The notes beneath the pieces were generated by a model. It did not search any database, had not been told where the DNA came from, and saw nothing but the letters and a program-made list of their open reading frames with translations. Positions 44,641 through 55,004 of a DNA stretch of 64,000 bases are shown here, one piece after another (positions within the stretch are counted from its first letter, which is position 1; the number at the start of each line of letters is the position of its first letter). Position numbers and translations under genes: made by a program. Location of the stretch: NCBI GenBank assembly GCA_963920705.1, contig OY987226.1, positions 11,906,501 through 11,970,500 on the forward strand, given 5' to 3'. Source of the stretch: Odiellus spinosus. Taxonomy: Eukaryota > Arthropoda > Arachnida > Opiliones > Phalangiidae.

Positions 44641-44704
44641 GAATATATTTTAAATCCACTTCCCTCACTCAGAGTCATGAGAGAAGTGGTTTTAAAATAT
44701 ATTC
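44641..44704. repeat. 27-bp hairpin beside the array (unit A)
   Basis: GAATATATTTTAAATCCACT with TCCCTCA pairs with TGAGAGAAGTGGTTTTAAAA with TATATTC, around a 10-base loop. It is kept in unit B at 49882-49945. It could be a small MITE or a structured RNA or DNA end; it does not end a recognised gene. Confidence 0.6.
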
Positions 44705-44854
44705 TTATTTTTTTTTTATCATTTTTCTTTATTTTTATCGTTTTTTTTTTTATTTTTATATATTTTTTAATTTTTTTAATTATTATTTTTTTTTTCGATG
44801 AACTTTTTCAAAAACGCCCATACCTAGAATAAAAATTTCAAACACTTTTTTAGA

Positions 44855-47075
44855 GGTCCAAAAGGGGAAATCCTAGCGGGTCCAAGGGGGGAAATCCTAG
44901 CGGGTCCAAGGGGGGAAATCCTAGCGGGTCCAAGGGGGGAAATCCTAGCGGGTCCAAGGGGGGAAATCCTAGCGGGTCCAAGGGGGGAAATCCTAGCGGG
45001 TCCAAGGGGGGAAATCCTAGCGGGTCCAAGGGGGGAAATCCTAGCGGGTCCAAGGGGGGAAATCCTAGGGGGGCCAAGGGGGGAAATCCTAGCGGGTCCA
45101 AGGGGGGAAATCCTAGCGGGTCCAAGGGGGGAAATCCTAGCGGGTCCAAGGGGGGAAATCCTAGCGGGTCCAAGGGGGGAAATCCTAGCGGGTCCAAGGG
45201 GGGAAATCCTAGCGGGTCCAAGGGGGGAAATCCTAGCGGGTCCAAGGGGGGAAATCCTAGCGGGTCCAAGGGGGGAAATCCTAGCGGGTCCAAGGGGGGA
45301 AATCCTAGCGGGTCCAAGGGGGGAAATCCTAGCGGGTCCAAGGGGGGAAATCCTAGCGGGTCCAAGGGGGGAAATCCTAGCGGGTCCAAGGGGGGAAATC
45401 CTAGCGGGTCCAAAGGGGGAAATCCTAGCGGGTCCAAAGGGGGAAATCCTTCCGGGGTCAAAGGGGGAAATCCTTCCGGGGTCAAAGGGGGAAACCCTTC
45501 CCATGTCAAATGGGGAACCCTTCCCAGGTCAAAGGGGGGAACCCTTCCCAGGTCAAAAGGGGAAACCCTTCCCAGGTCAAAGGGGGAGACCTTCCCAGGT
45601 CAAAGGGGGAGACCCTTCCCAGGTCAAAGGGGGAAACCCTTCCCAGGTCAAAGGGGGAAACCCTTCCCAGGTCAAAGGGGGAAACCCTTCCCAGGTCAAA
45701 GGGGGAAACCCTTCCCAGGTCAAAGGGGGAAACCCTTCCCAGGTCAAAGGGGGAAACCCTTCCCAGGTCAAAGGGGGAAACCCTTCCCAGGTCAAAGGGA
45801 GAAAACCTTCCGGGGTCAAAGGAGGAAACCCTTCCGGGTCAAAAACGGGGAAGACTTCCGGGTTAAAAACGGGGAAGCCTTCCGGGTTAAAAACGGGGAA
45901 GCCTTCCGGGTTAAAAACGGGGAAGCCTTCCGGGTTAAAAACGGGGAAGCCTTCCGGGTTAAAAACGGGGAAGCCTTCCGGGTTAAAAACGGGGAAGCCT
46001 TCCGGGTTAAAAACGGGGAACCCGGGCGGGTCAAAAACGGGGAACCCGGGCGGGTCAAAAACGGGGAACCCGGGCGGGTCAAAAACGGGGAACCCGGGCG
46101 GGTCAAAAACGGGGAACCCGGGCGGGTCAAAAACGGGGAACCCGGGCGGGGCAAAAACGGGGAACCCGGGCGGGGCAAAAACGGGGAACCCGGGCGGGGC
46201 AAAAACGGGGAACCCGGGCGGGTCGAAAACGGGGAACCCGGGCGGGTCGAAAACGGGGAACCCGGGCGGGTCGAAAACGGGGAACCCAGGCGGGTCGAAA
46301 ACGGGGAACCCAGGCGGGTCGAAAACGGGGAACCCAGGCGGGTCGAAAACGGGGAACCCAGGCGGGTCGAAAACGGGGAACCCAGGCGGGTCAAAAACGG
46401 GGAACCCGGGCGGGTCAAAAACGGGGAACCCGGGCGGGTCAAAAACGGGGAACCCGGGCGGGGCAAAAACGGGGAACCCGGGCGGGGCAAAAACGGGGAA
46501 CCCGGGCGGGGCAAAAACGGGGAACCCGGGCGGGTCGAAAACGGGGATCCCGGGCTGGTCGAAAACGGGGAACCTAGGCGGGTCGAAAACGGGGAACCCA
46601 GGCGGGTCGAAAACGGGGAACCCAGGCGGGTCGAAAACGGGGAACCCAGGCGGGTCGAAAACGGGGAACCCAGGCGGGTCGAAAACGGGGAACGCAGGCG
46701 GGTCGAAAACGGGGAACGCAGGCGGGTCGAAAACTGGGAACACAGGCGGGTCGTAAACTGGGAACCCAGGCGGGTCGAAAACTGGGAACCCAGGCGGGTC
46801 GAAAACTGGGAACCCAGGCGGGTCTAAAACTGGGAACCCAGGCGGGTCGAAAACTGGGAACCCAGGCGGGCTAAAGAAGGGAAACCCTGGCGGGCTAAAA
46901 AAAGGAAACCCTGGATGGCTAAAAAAAGGAACCCCAGGCGGGCTAAAAAAAGGAAACCCTGGGTGGCTAAAAAAAGGAACCCCAGGCGGGCTAAAAAAAG
47001 GAAACCCTGGGTGGCTAAAAAAAGAAAACCCTGGCGGGCTAAAAAAAGGAAACCCTGGCGAACTAAACAGGGGAA
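44855..47075. repeat. 24-bp minisatellite array A, about 92 copies
   Basis: The period is 24 bp throughout, but the unit changes in ordered blocks. AATCCTAGCGGGTCCAAGGG gives way to AACCCTTCCCAGGTCAAAGG, then AAGCCTTCCGGGTTAAAAAC, then AACCCGGGCGGGTCAAAAAC, then AACCCAGGCGGGTCGAAAAC, and finally GAAACCCTGGGTGGCTAAAA. Since 24 is a multiple of three, several frames on both strands stay open for hundreds of codons. Confidence 0.95.
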
Positions 47076-47112
47076 ATGACCCAGCATAAGTTAGATCAAA
47101 AAAGTCACTTAC

Positions 47113-47151
47113 GTTAGGATTCACGCATAGAGGACATAGCTTTAAATCCAT
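47113..47151 (-). CDS. Candidate first coding exon, CPLC protein, copy A
   Basis: The minus strand shows a 5' exon ending at 47267 with donor GTAAGT, a 70-bp intron ending TTTATTTTTCCAG, and an exon 47113-47196 with ATG at 47149-47151. The reading is MDLKLCPLCVNPN up to a second strong donor, GTAAGT at 47112. Read on through that donor, it continues VSDFFDLTYAGS and then hundreds of FPVFDPPG-like repeats from the array. CxxC followed by N..SDFFDL is reminiscent of the start of a ZAD zinc-finger-associated domain, but this is weak. Either the array lies in intron 2, or it codes a repeat protein. Copy B keeps the same splice sites and reading frame. No later exon was identified. Confidence 0.4.
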
Positions 47152-47267
47152 GTTGGAAGACGAACAGTTTGCAAATATTCCGTTATTCAAGACAGTCTGG
47201 AAAAATAAAAGAAAATTCAGAGTTAGTTTTACGGTTATTGTATAACACTAAAATTTCAAAACTTACC

Positions 47268-47345
47268 GAGCTAAAACGAGAGCTGGTCAGAGTAAAGGTT
47301 TAAACTTCAAAATGGCGCCTGCGCGTGAATTTTAAAATAACGGTT
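47268..47345 (-). promoter_or_regulatory. Candidate promoter and 5' exon region, copy A
   Basis: The plus strand shows TTCAAAATGGCGCCTGCGCG, then TGAATTTTAAAATAACGG. Unit B keeps the same order near 52783-52817. AAAATGGCG (minus-strand CGCCATTTT) matches the core of the YY1/Pho binding motif common in promoters. It lies just upstream of the first donor at 47267. Confidence 0.35.
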
Positions 47346-47728
47346 GGAAAATTCGCGAGCGCGTGATCGAGGCTATGACTCATGCAACTTGGCTCAATTC
47401 GGACTTCGTCTCGCGCCAAGCATTATTTGTAAATTTGTAATACCTCTACACTGTGCAGTCGTAAAATACATGCTAATTTTCTTTTCAAGAATTGAAAAAA
47501 ATCCCGAAGCTGTCGGCGCGCGCGTGACGTCAGTTTTACGATTGAATTTACTTTCGCCATAGAAAATAATGCTAAAAAGTCCGATTTGATTCGCGGTTCC
47601 TGGTAAAAATTTAAACGAAATCGTTTCGTGGTAATTTTATTAATATTAAATATATCTTTAATTATAATATTATCTAATATGAAAGGTGTTAAAAACAATA
47701 ATGACTGAAATACAGCCCTATACCGAGC

Positions 47729-47860
47729 CGGATTAAGCGATTTGGCACCCGGGGCAAAAATTATACACGCTAGGATTTATCACCTGATTTCTTGGGCGCC
47801 AATTTTTGGCTAGCGCACGGGGGCAGGTGCCCCCTCTGCCCCCCTTAATTCGGCCCTAGT
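47729..47860. mobile_element. hAT-like fragment or mini-element
   Basis: GAGCCGGATTAAGCGATTTG at the left and the complement of GGGCCGAATTAAGGGGGGCA at the right form diverged inverted ends around a GC-rich core (GGCACCCGGGGC, GGGGGCAGGTGCCCCC). GGGCC(G)GATTAAG ends are common in hAT-related elements. There is no coding capacity and no target duplication was assigned. Confidence 0.45.
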
Positions 47861-49881
47861 CGTATATATTGCTAAGTAGATTAGTATTCTTTTTGGATGT
47901 AAACTAAGGTTTTTAAACCTAGTATTATTTAGATAAACAGCTGTTTATGTGGGAATTTTAGACCAATGCCTACAGGAAAGCTATGACAAAGCTTGATCGA
48001 GATCCTTATTTTAAGAAAGAATCAGAGACGTCGACTATAAACTAGGCGTTGCCAAGTTGATGGTTTCTCTTTAAACATTTGCAAGGTGTAAATTATGATA
48101 TGGTATATTTTTGTTTGTTTTTTAAAATCAATCAAGTAATAAGGGATAGATTTCTCCGTTTCAAAAAATGATTTCAACTGGTGTAATAATGACATCACTG
48201 TGTTTTGAGAAAAATTTCACCATTTTATCGTTTGTTTTGAATTTTTATTGTCGGATTTCTTTCGTATTTATTTCACAACCAAGGTTGTAGGGTTACCACA
48301 GAGCCATAGCCTATTCTGGGGTTACCAGGACAAACACAATTATGCACAGTCAAAGCGAGGCTGTGCGTTAGGGAAGATGATTTTAAAGGAGCTAATTTTA
48401 AAGCAGATAGGGGCCTTTCAAAAGAGTAGAAATTTAAACAAAAATGATACGATAATACGCGCGGCATCTTGTTTCCTAACTAACTTGCACCGATTTTGGA
48501 TAACATTTGTTATTTTATACTAGTTTGTTAACTTCTTGGCACCAACTTTACAAGTTTCGAAATACATGTTTTGTCAAAATCCTAGGGTTCATTTTTAGTA
48601 ATTTGACAAATCCAACGTGAAAAAATTCGGATTATAGAAATTCGAAAAGATGTAAATTTAGGGATCAAATTGCAATTTTAAAATTGGACCACCCACTTTG
48701 GTACGGAATCAGTTGGACAATATATTGTAAATCCCACGAGTGACTGAATTTACAGTTCGGCCATGAATAATTAGGTTTAGTAATTATAATTGTAAGTTAT
48801 CCTTTACGGAAGATTATTTTACACGGTGAATAACTTAAAATAATATTGCAAACGTTGAAACTGCATTCACATCTATATACCTAACAAAAATATTTTTGTT
48901 TGTTAGATTGGAGATGGTGGTAAAATATCACCATCGAATATCTAATATAACCGCTCGTAAATATATTAATAAAACACCAGAGATAATGTTTTGTTTATTT
49001 TAGTTTTTCAAATGAAAAAACCATGAAAATTATCAAAATTTTTTTTTATATGTATATAAATATTGAGGGACCCCCAAATAAGGAATATATTAAAGATTTG
49101 TATTTTCTTTTTCCACATTTTTTTACGCGAAAACGTCGGCACTTGTCTCCACCCTCTTTTCCAGCCCCTAACCCTCAAGTGTGATTAGGGCATTGCCTAC
49201 GTTAAATAGCGTAGGCAACGATTAGGGTCATTCATAGAGGAGAAATATCATAATTTTGTTGACCATTCTATGAGCAGAAACGAAAATTCCCCTAGCAATT
49301 TTAACTTCTAAAGAACAAAGAAGTTATGACTCTAAGAAAGTTTCAAGGGGCATCTCTTGATTCTATGCTAAGTTCGTTAGAAAAGGGAAGAGCTTAACTC
49401 TGATAGAACCGGACTGAAACATGCCGCGAGAGAGTGTTGAGGGGTAAATTGGGGCCAACTGGAGCTCGCGAAGTTTTTAATCGATTTTCACATATTTAAC
49501 TTCTTTAGAGTAGAGGAAAACTAATGACAAATTAAGGAGTGGGATGCAAAATTATTGTTGGTTCAAGTTTGGGTTTTGGTTCATGGCTAATTCCACGCCT
49601 CGTGCTTTCTGTTCCTTCAAACTCTTTGAACAGACTGGGTGTACAATTGTTTTTCAGCTAATTAACAAATGGAGTAGAAAATGATGGTACAGTTGAATTT
49701 TAACAACGCTATAAGGGATAATAACGACGCAATTTTAAGTCGACTTTTAACATAAAAAACTCGTATAATTAAAGTGCCGTTAGCCGTTAGATTTAAAGGT
49801 TCTAAAATTAATTTCAAGACACCTTTAAAAGTAACGTTATCCGCTCTCGCCACGGGGAGGCCGCACTTAGAGAGAGCATTT

Positions 49882-49945
49882 GAATATATTTTAAATCCAC
49901 TTCCCTCACTCAGAGTCATGAGAGAAGTGGTTTTAAAATATATTC
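49882..49945. repeat. 27-bp hairpin beside the array (unit B)
   Basis: The same hairpin as 44641-44704, at the constant offset. Confidence 0.6.
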
Positions 49946-50094
49946 TTATTTTTTTTTTATCATTTTTCTTTATTTTTATCGTTTTTTTTTATTTTTATAT
50001 ATTTTTTAATTTTTTTAATTATTATTTTTTTTTTTCGATGAACTTTTTCAAAAACGCCCATACCTAGAATAAAAATTTCAAACACTTTTTTAGA

Positions 50095-52520
50095 GGTCCA
50101 AAAGGGGAAATCCTAGCGGGTCCAAGGGGGGAAATCCTAGCGGGTCCAAGGGGGGAAATCCTAGCGGGTCCAAGGGGGGAAATCCTAGGGGGGCCAAGGG
50201 GGGAAATCCTAGCGGGTCCAAGGGGGGAAATCCTAGCGGGTCCAAGGGGGGAAATCCTAGCGGGTCCAAGGGGGGAAATCCTAGCGGGTCCAAGGGGGGA
50301 AATCCTAGCGGGTCCAAGGGGGGAAATCCTAGCGGGTCCAAGGGGGGAAATCCTAGCGGGTCCAAGGGGGGAAATCCTAGCGGGTCCAAGGGGGGAAATC
50401 CTAGCGGGTCCAAGGGGGAAATCCTAGCGGGTCCAAGGGGGGAAATCCTAGCGGGTCCAAGGGGGGAAATCCTAGCGGGTCCAAGGGGGGAAATCCTAGC
50501 GGGTCCAAGGGGGGAAATCCTAGCGGGTCAAAGGGGGGAAATCCTAGCCTGTCCAAGGGGGGAAATCCTAGCGGGTCAAAGGGGGGAAATCCTAGCGGGT
50601 CAAAGGGGGGAAATCCTAGCGGGTCCAAAGGGGGAAATCCTTCCCAGGTCAAAGGGGGAAATCCTTCCGGGGTCAAAGGGGGAAACCCTTCCCATGTCAA
50701 AGGGGGAAACCCTTCCCAGGTCAAATGGGGAACCCTTCCCAGGTCAAAGGGGGGAACCCTTCCCAGGTCAAAGGGGGGAACCCTTCCCAGGTCAAAAGGG
50801 GAAACCCTTCCCAGGTCAAAGGGGGAGACCCTTCCCAGGTCAAAGGGGGAGACCCTTCCCAGGTCAAAGGGGGAGACCCTTCCCAGGTCAAAGGGGGAAA
50901 CCCTTCCCAGGTCAAAGGGGGAAACCCTTCCCAGGTCAAAGGGGGAAACCCTTCCCAGGTCAAAGGGGGAAACCCTACCCAGGTCAAAGGGGGAAACCCT
51001 TCCCAGGTCAAAGGGGGAAACCCTTCCCAGGTCAAAGGGGGAAACCCTTCCCAGGTCAAAGGGGGAAACCCTTCCCAGGTCAAAGGGGGAAACCCTTCCC
51101 AGGTCAAAGGGGGAAACCCTTCCGGGGTCAAAGGGGGAAACCCTTCCTGGGCCAAAGGAGGAAACTCTTCCGGGGCCAAAGGAGGAAACTCTTCCGGTGC
51201 CAAAGGAAGAAACCCTTCCGGGTCAAAAACGGGGAACCCTGGCGGGTCAAAAACTGGGAACCCTGGCGGGTCAAAAACTGGGAACCCTGGCGGGTCAAAA
51301 ACTGGGAACCCTGGCTGGTCAAAAACTGGGAACCCTGGCGGGCCAAAATCTGGGAACCCTGGCGGGCCAAAATCTGGGAACCCTGGCGGGTCAAAAACTG
51401 GGAGCCCAGGCGGGTCAAAAACTGGGAATCCTGGCGGGTCAAAAACTGGGAACCCTGGCGGGTCAAAAACTGGGAACCCTGGCGGGTCAAAAACTGGGAA
51501 CCCTGGCGGGTCAAAAACTGGGAACCCAGGCGGGTCAAAAACTGGGAACCCTGGCGGGTCAAAAACTGGGAACCCTGGCGGGTCAAAAACTGGGAACCCT
51601 GGCGGGTCAAAAACTGGGAACCCTGGCGGGTCTAAAACTGGGAACCCTGGCGGGTCAAAAACTGGGAACCCTGGCGGGTCAAAAACTGGGAACCCTGGCG
51701 GGTCAAAAACTGGGAACCCTGGCGGGTCAAAAACTGGGAACCCTGGCGGGTCAAAAACTTGGAACCCTGGAGGGTCAAAAACTGGGAACCCTGGAGGGTC
51801 AAAAACTGGGAACCCTGGAGGGTCAAAAACTGGGAACCCTGGAGGGTCAAAAACTGGGAACCCTGGAGGGTCAAAAACTGGGAACCCTGGAGGGTCAAAA
51901 ACTGGGAACCCTGGAGGGTCAAAAACTGGGAACCCTGGAGGGTCAAAAACTGGGAACCCTGGAGGGTCAAAAACTGGGAACCCTGGAGGGTCAAAAACTG
52001 GGAACCCTGGAGGGTCAAAAACTGGGAACCCTGGAGGGTCAAAAACTGGGAACCCTGGAGGGTCAATAACTGGGAACCCTGGAGGGTCAAAAACTGGGAA
52101 CCCTGGAGGGTCAAAAACTGGGAACCCTGGAGGGTCAAAAACTGGGAACCCTGGAGGGTCAAAAACTGGGAACCCTGGAGGGTCAAAAACTGGGAACCCT
52201 GGAGGGTCAAAAACTGGGAACCCTGGAGGGTCAAAAACTGGGAACCCTGGAGGGTCAAAAACTGGGAACCCTGGAGGGTCAAAAACTGGGAACCCTGGCG
52301 GGCTAAAGAGGGGAAACCCCGGCGGGCTAAAAAAAGGAAACCCTGGGTGGCTAAAAAAAGGAAACCCTGGGTGGCTAAAAAAAGGAAACCCTGGGTGGCT
52401 AAAAAAAGGAAACCCTGGCTGGCTAAAAAAAGAAAACCCTGGCTGGCTAAACAGGGGAAACCCTGGCTGGCTAAATAGGGGAAACCCTGGCTGGCTAAAC
52501 AGGGGAAACCCTAGCTGGTC
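50095..52520. repeat. 24-bp minisatellite array B, about 101 copies
   Basis: The same 24-bp period and the same order of block types as array A, but block sizes differ: the AACCCTGGAGGGTCAAAAAC and AACCCTGGCGGGTCAAAAAC blocks have grown to over 40 units and the GCCTTCCGGG block is nearly absent. The long open frames (over 600 codons) come from the period. Confidence 0.95.
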
Positions 52521-52571
52521 GAAACCATTATTCAATGACCCAGAATTAGTTAAATCAAAAAAGTCACTTAC

Positions 52572-52610
52572 ATTAGGATTGGCGCATAGAGGACATAGTC
52601 TTAAATCCAT
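52572..52610 (-). CDS. Candidate first coding exon, CPLC protein, copy B
   Basis: It reads MDLRLCPLCANPN from ATG at 52608-52610 to a donor GTAAGT at 52571. The exon starts at 52655 after acceptor CTTTTCCAG; the upstream exon ends at 52729 with donor GTTAGT. Compared with copy A, two of 13 residues differ, both conservative or semi-conservative (K/R, V/A). Reading through gives VSDFFDLTNSGS. Confidence 0.4.
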
Positions 52611-52729
52611 TTTGGAAGATTGGTCAGTTTGCAAATTTCCGTTATTCAAGTCAGTCTGGAAAAGGAAAAGAAAATTCAGAGTTAGTCTTAGGGTTATTTT
52701 ATAACACTAAACAAATTTCAAAACTAACC

Positions 52730-52820
52730 GAGCTTTAACGAGGCTTAAACGATGTTGTTCACGATAGAGGTTTGAACTTTCAAAATGGCGCTGGCGCGTG
52801 AATTCCAAAATAACGGTTGA
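52730..52820 (-). promoter_or_regulatory. Candidate promoter and 5' exon region, copy B
   Basis: TTTCAAAATGGCGCTGGCGC, then GTGAATTCCAAAATAACGG, matches the block upstream of copy A. The YY1/Pho-like core AAAATGGCG is identical in both copies. Confidence 0.35.
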
Positions 52821-53943
52821 AATTATGAAAAAACATGACGTATTTTGGTTGATCGAGATCCTTATTTTAAGAACCAATCAGAGACGTCGACTATAAACTC
52901 GGTGTTACCAAGCAGATGGTAAAATAATGGTGAGAAAAATTTCACCATTTTGATTAAGCCTTTGTTTGGATTTTTTAATTCTTAAAGCCCCGTTTTCATG
53001 GTCGCGTGGAGAAATTGCTATCGTATTTTTTTCGCTCGTAATTTAGCAGCGCTCGAAGCTATGGCGTGCGCGTGAAATATCTGTTTCGTTTAGATATTCG
53101 CGTGTAGCGTGTAAAAATTTAGCTTACAAGCGACCATGAAAATAAGGCCTACTGTTAGATTTCATTGATCAAGAAGGATCCTTCTTGATTTCACTCTATT
53201 TCACAATCAAGGTTGTAGGGCTACCACAAAGCCATAGCCTATTCTGGGTGGTTGCCGGGACAAATGCAAAACAAACAAAATAAGGTATATGAATTTAATT
53301 GAAAGTTAATAGTTGAACAAACTTTTCGAAGACTTTGATAGAGATCATGACCTGACAACATCATTAGGGAGAGAATTCCACAATGGTATAGGGAGACTGC
53401 ATACAGCCAAGGGGGAAAGGAAGCTTGACGTCATGTAACCCCCTTACCGAGGGAGGGTTTGTAGGGAAGAATACTAACTCCTTCACTTAGGGGGTTGACA
53501 CGGAGGTGAGAGATAGATACCTATGACGTTTCAATATCTTTCTTGCCGACTCCCTATTTGCTATGTAAATAATGTAACTTATTTTTATTTATCAACTTCG
53601 TAAGTCCTTATCAAAATCCTGCAGCCCCATGCCTCCGCTTCTTACTCTTCCTTCGTCTCCGTCAGTAGTGCCCCGCGCCTTCTACACACGCTTTCGGGAT
53701 CATTCATATGGGTTATGATAAAATAGGTCATCCATAAAGGTTGTGATGCAATACACTATTGTTTCTGAATATTAAAGGCGATTGCAAGTTCCTAAGAGTT
53801 TCCGAGCATTGGTTCGTTTAAGAGCATAAGTCTGTGTAGGATTAATGAGAATACTACTAAATGATTTGATGAACTGTTTTTTTCTATCATGAAGTAGCAG
53901 TAGCTATTCACCATTGTAAATAATTAGTTGGCATTCTGTTTAA

Positions 53944-54411
53944 AGGGACAATCTGCGATTTTTAAAGCCTCTTTAAAGGCCCTATCTGCTCTGAAGCTTG
54001 CTCCTTCAAAATGCTCTTCCCTTACGCACGCAGCCTAGCTTTGACTGTACAATTTGTTTTGTACAACGTCGTCTGCTAAGTTAGGAAAGAAGGCGACTTT
54101 AAAGGAGGTTTGAAAATCGCAGATAATCCCTTTAAAGTCGATTTCTTTTCTGGCTTAGCTGACGACGTTGACCATAATAAATTGTACAGTTAAAGCAAGG
54201 CCACGCACATAAGGGAAGATGATTTTAAAGGGGCAAATTTCACAGCAGATAAGGCCTTTAAAGGGACTATCTGCGATTTTCAAATCCTCTTTAAAGTCGC
54301 CTTCTTTTCTAGCTTAGCAGACGACGTTGTACAAAATAAATTGTACAGTCAAAGCTAGGCTGCGTGGGTAAGAGCATTTTAAAGGGGCAAGCTTCAGAGC
54401 AGATAGGGCCT
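53944..54411. mobile_element. Cluster of family 2 MITEs separated by TTAA
   Basis: TTAA occurs at 53940-53943, 53973-53976, 54132-54135, 54258-54261 and 54412-54415. Between them lie an end fragment, a full copy in reverse (53977-54131, 155 bp), a copy shortened at an internal TTTAAAG (54136-54257) and a full forward copy (54262-54411, 150 bp). Ends are AGGGACTATCTGCGATTTT and AGGCCCTATCTGCTCTGA. It has no coding capacity. Confidence 0.75.
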
Positions 54412-54607
54412 TTAAAAAGAGTTTAAATCAAAACGAAAAATGGTTCGTTAACATGTGGGACATCTTGTTTCCTAACAAACTTTACTGATTTTAGAAAACA
54501 TAGTTCTTGAACCAACTTTCGAAATAGATGCTGCTTCCAAATCCTAGGGTTATTTTTGTCTTGAAAAAACTCCACTCATTTGATGAATTTTAATATTTTA
54601 ATCAAAC

Positions 54608-54911
54608 CAAGAAGGATCAGATAAGGAGAGGAAAAGTGGGGACGGCGCGGTTCCTACTGCGTCGGCCTAAACTCCCACTCTGGGAGAACGGGGGACAGAC
54701 GGGGGTAGAGATGTTTCGTGGTAAAATGTTGTCACGTGGGTAAAACGGATCCTTTATCAGCTTCGTAGTAGCCAACGACGCTAGTGACCACGTGACAACA
54801 GTTTACCTCGAGAATTTCCTATCCCCCCCTTTCCACCCGAGTGGGAGGTTGGCTCTTCTCTCTCTAACTCAACGCAGCCCCACTTTTCCTCTCCTTATCT
54901 GATCCTTCTTG
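54608..54911. mobile_element. Palindromic MITE with 34-bp perfect ends, 304 bp
   Basis: The ends begin CAAGAAGGATCAGATAAGGA and continue GAGGAAAAGTGGGG; the right end is the exact complement. ATCAAAC flanks both sides (54601-54607 and 54912-54918), a 7-bp duplication. Inner blocks (CCCACTCTGGGAGAAC, TTGTCACGTGG/CCACGTGACAA) are also partly inverted. No transposase is present and the superfamily is uncertain. Confidence 0.8.
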
Positions 54912-54966
54912 ATCAAACCAAAGGGGAAAATTTCAGGTTATTGAAATCAAATATAAAATTTAGAAG

Positions 54967-55004
<38 letters not shown>

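Larger units (their letters stand above)
42797..47345. repeat. Segmental duplication unit A
   Basis: It starts near AAACCTAGTATTCTTTAGAT. Positions 43007-44850 match 48248-50091 at a constant offset of 5241 with only a few differences. It then enters the 24-bp array and the spliced mini-exons. It contains a fragment of MITE family 2 (about 43105-43190). Confidence 0.9.
47914..52820. repeat. Segmental duplication unit B
   Basis: A second tandem copy of unit A, with the same order: start block, MITE family 2 fragment, near-identical 1.85-kb core, hairpin, 24-bp array, CPLC mini-exons, promoter-like block. The start has an extra stretch (TTGATCGAGATCCTTATTTT, ATCAGAGACGTCGACTATAA) that recurs at the start of unit C. 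Confidence 0.9.

Noticed and set aside
44824-45509. Long proline- or glycine-rich frames in the 24-bp arrays (PLGPARIS, PLDPLGFP, GNPGGSKT and similar)
   Set aside because: Several frames on both strands are open at once, as expected for a 24-bp unit. Only the frame joined to the conserved ATG was kept as a question.
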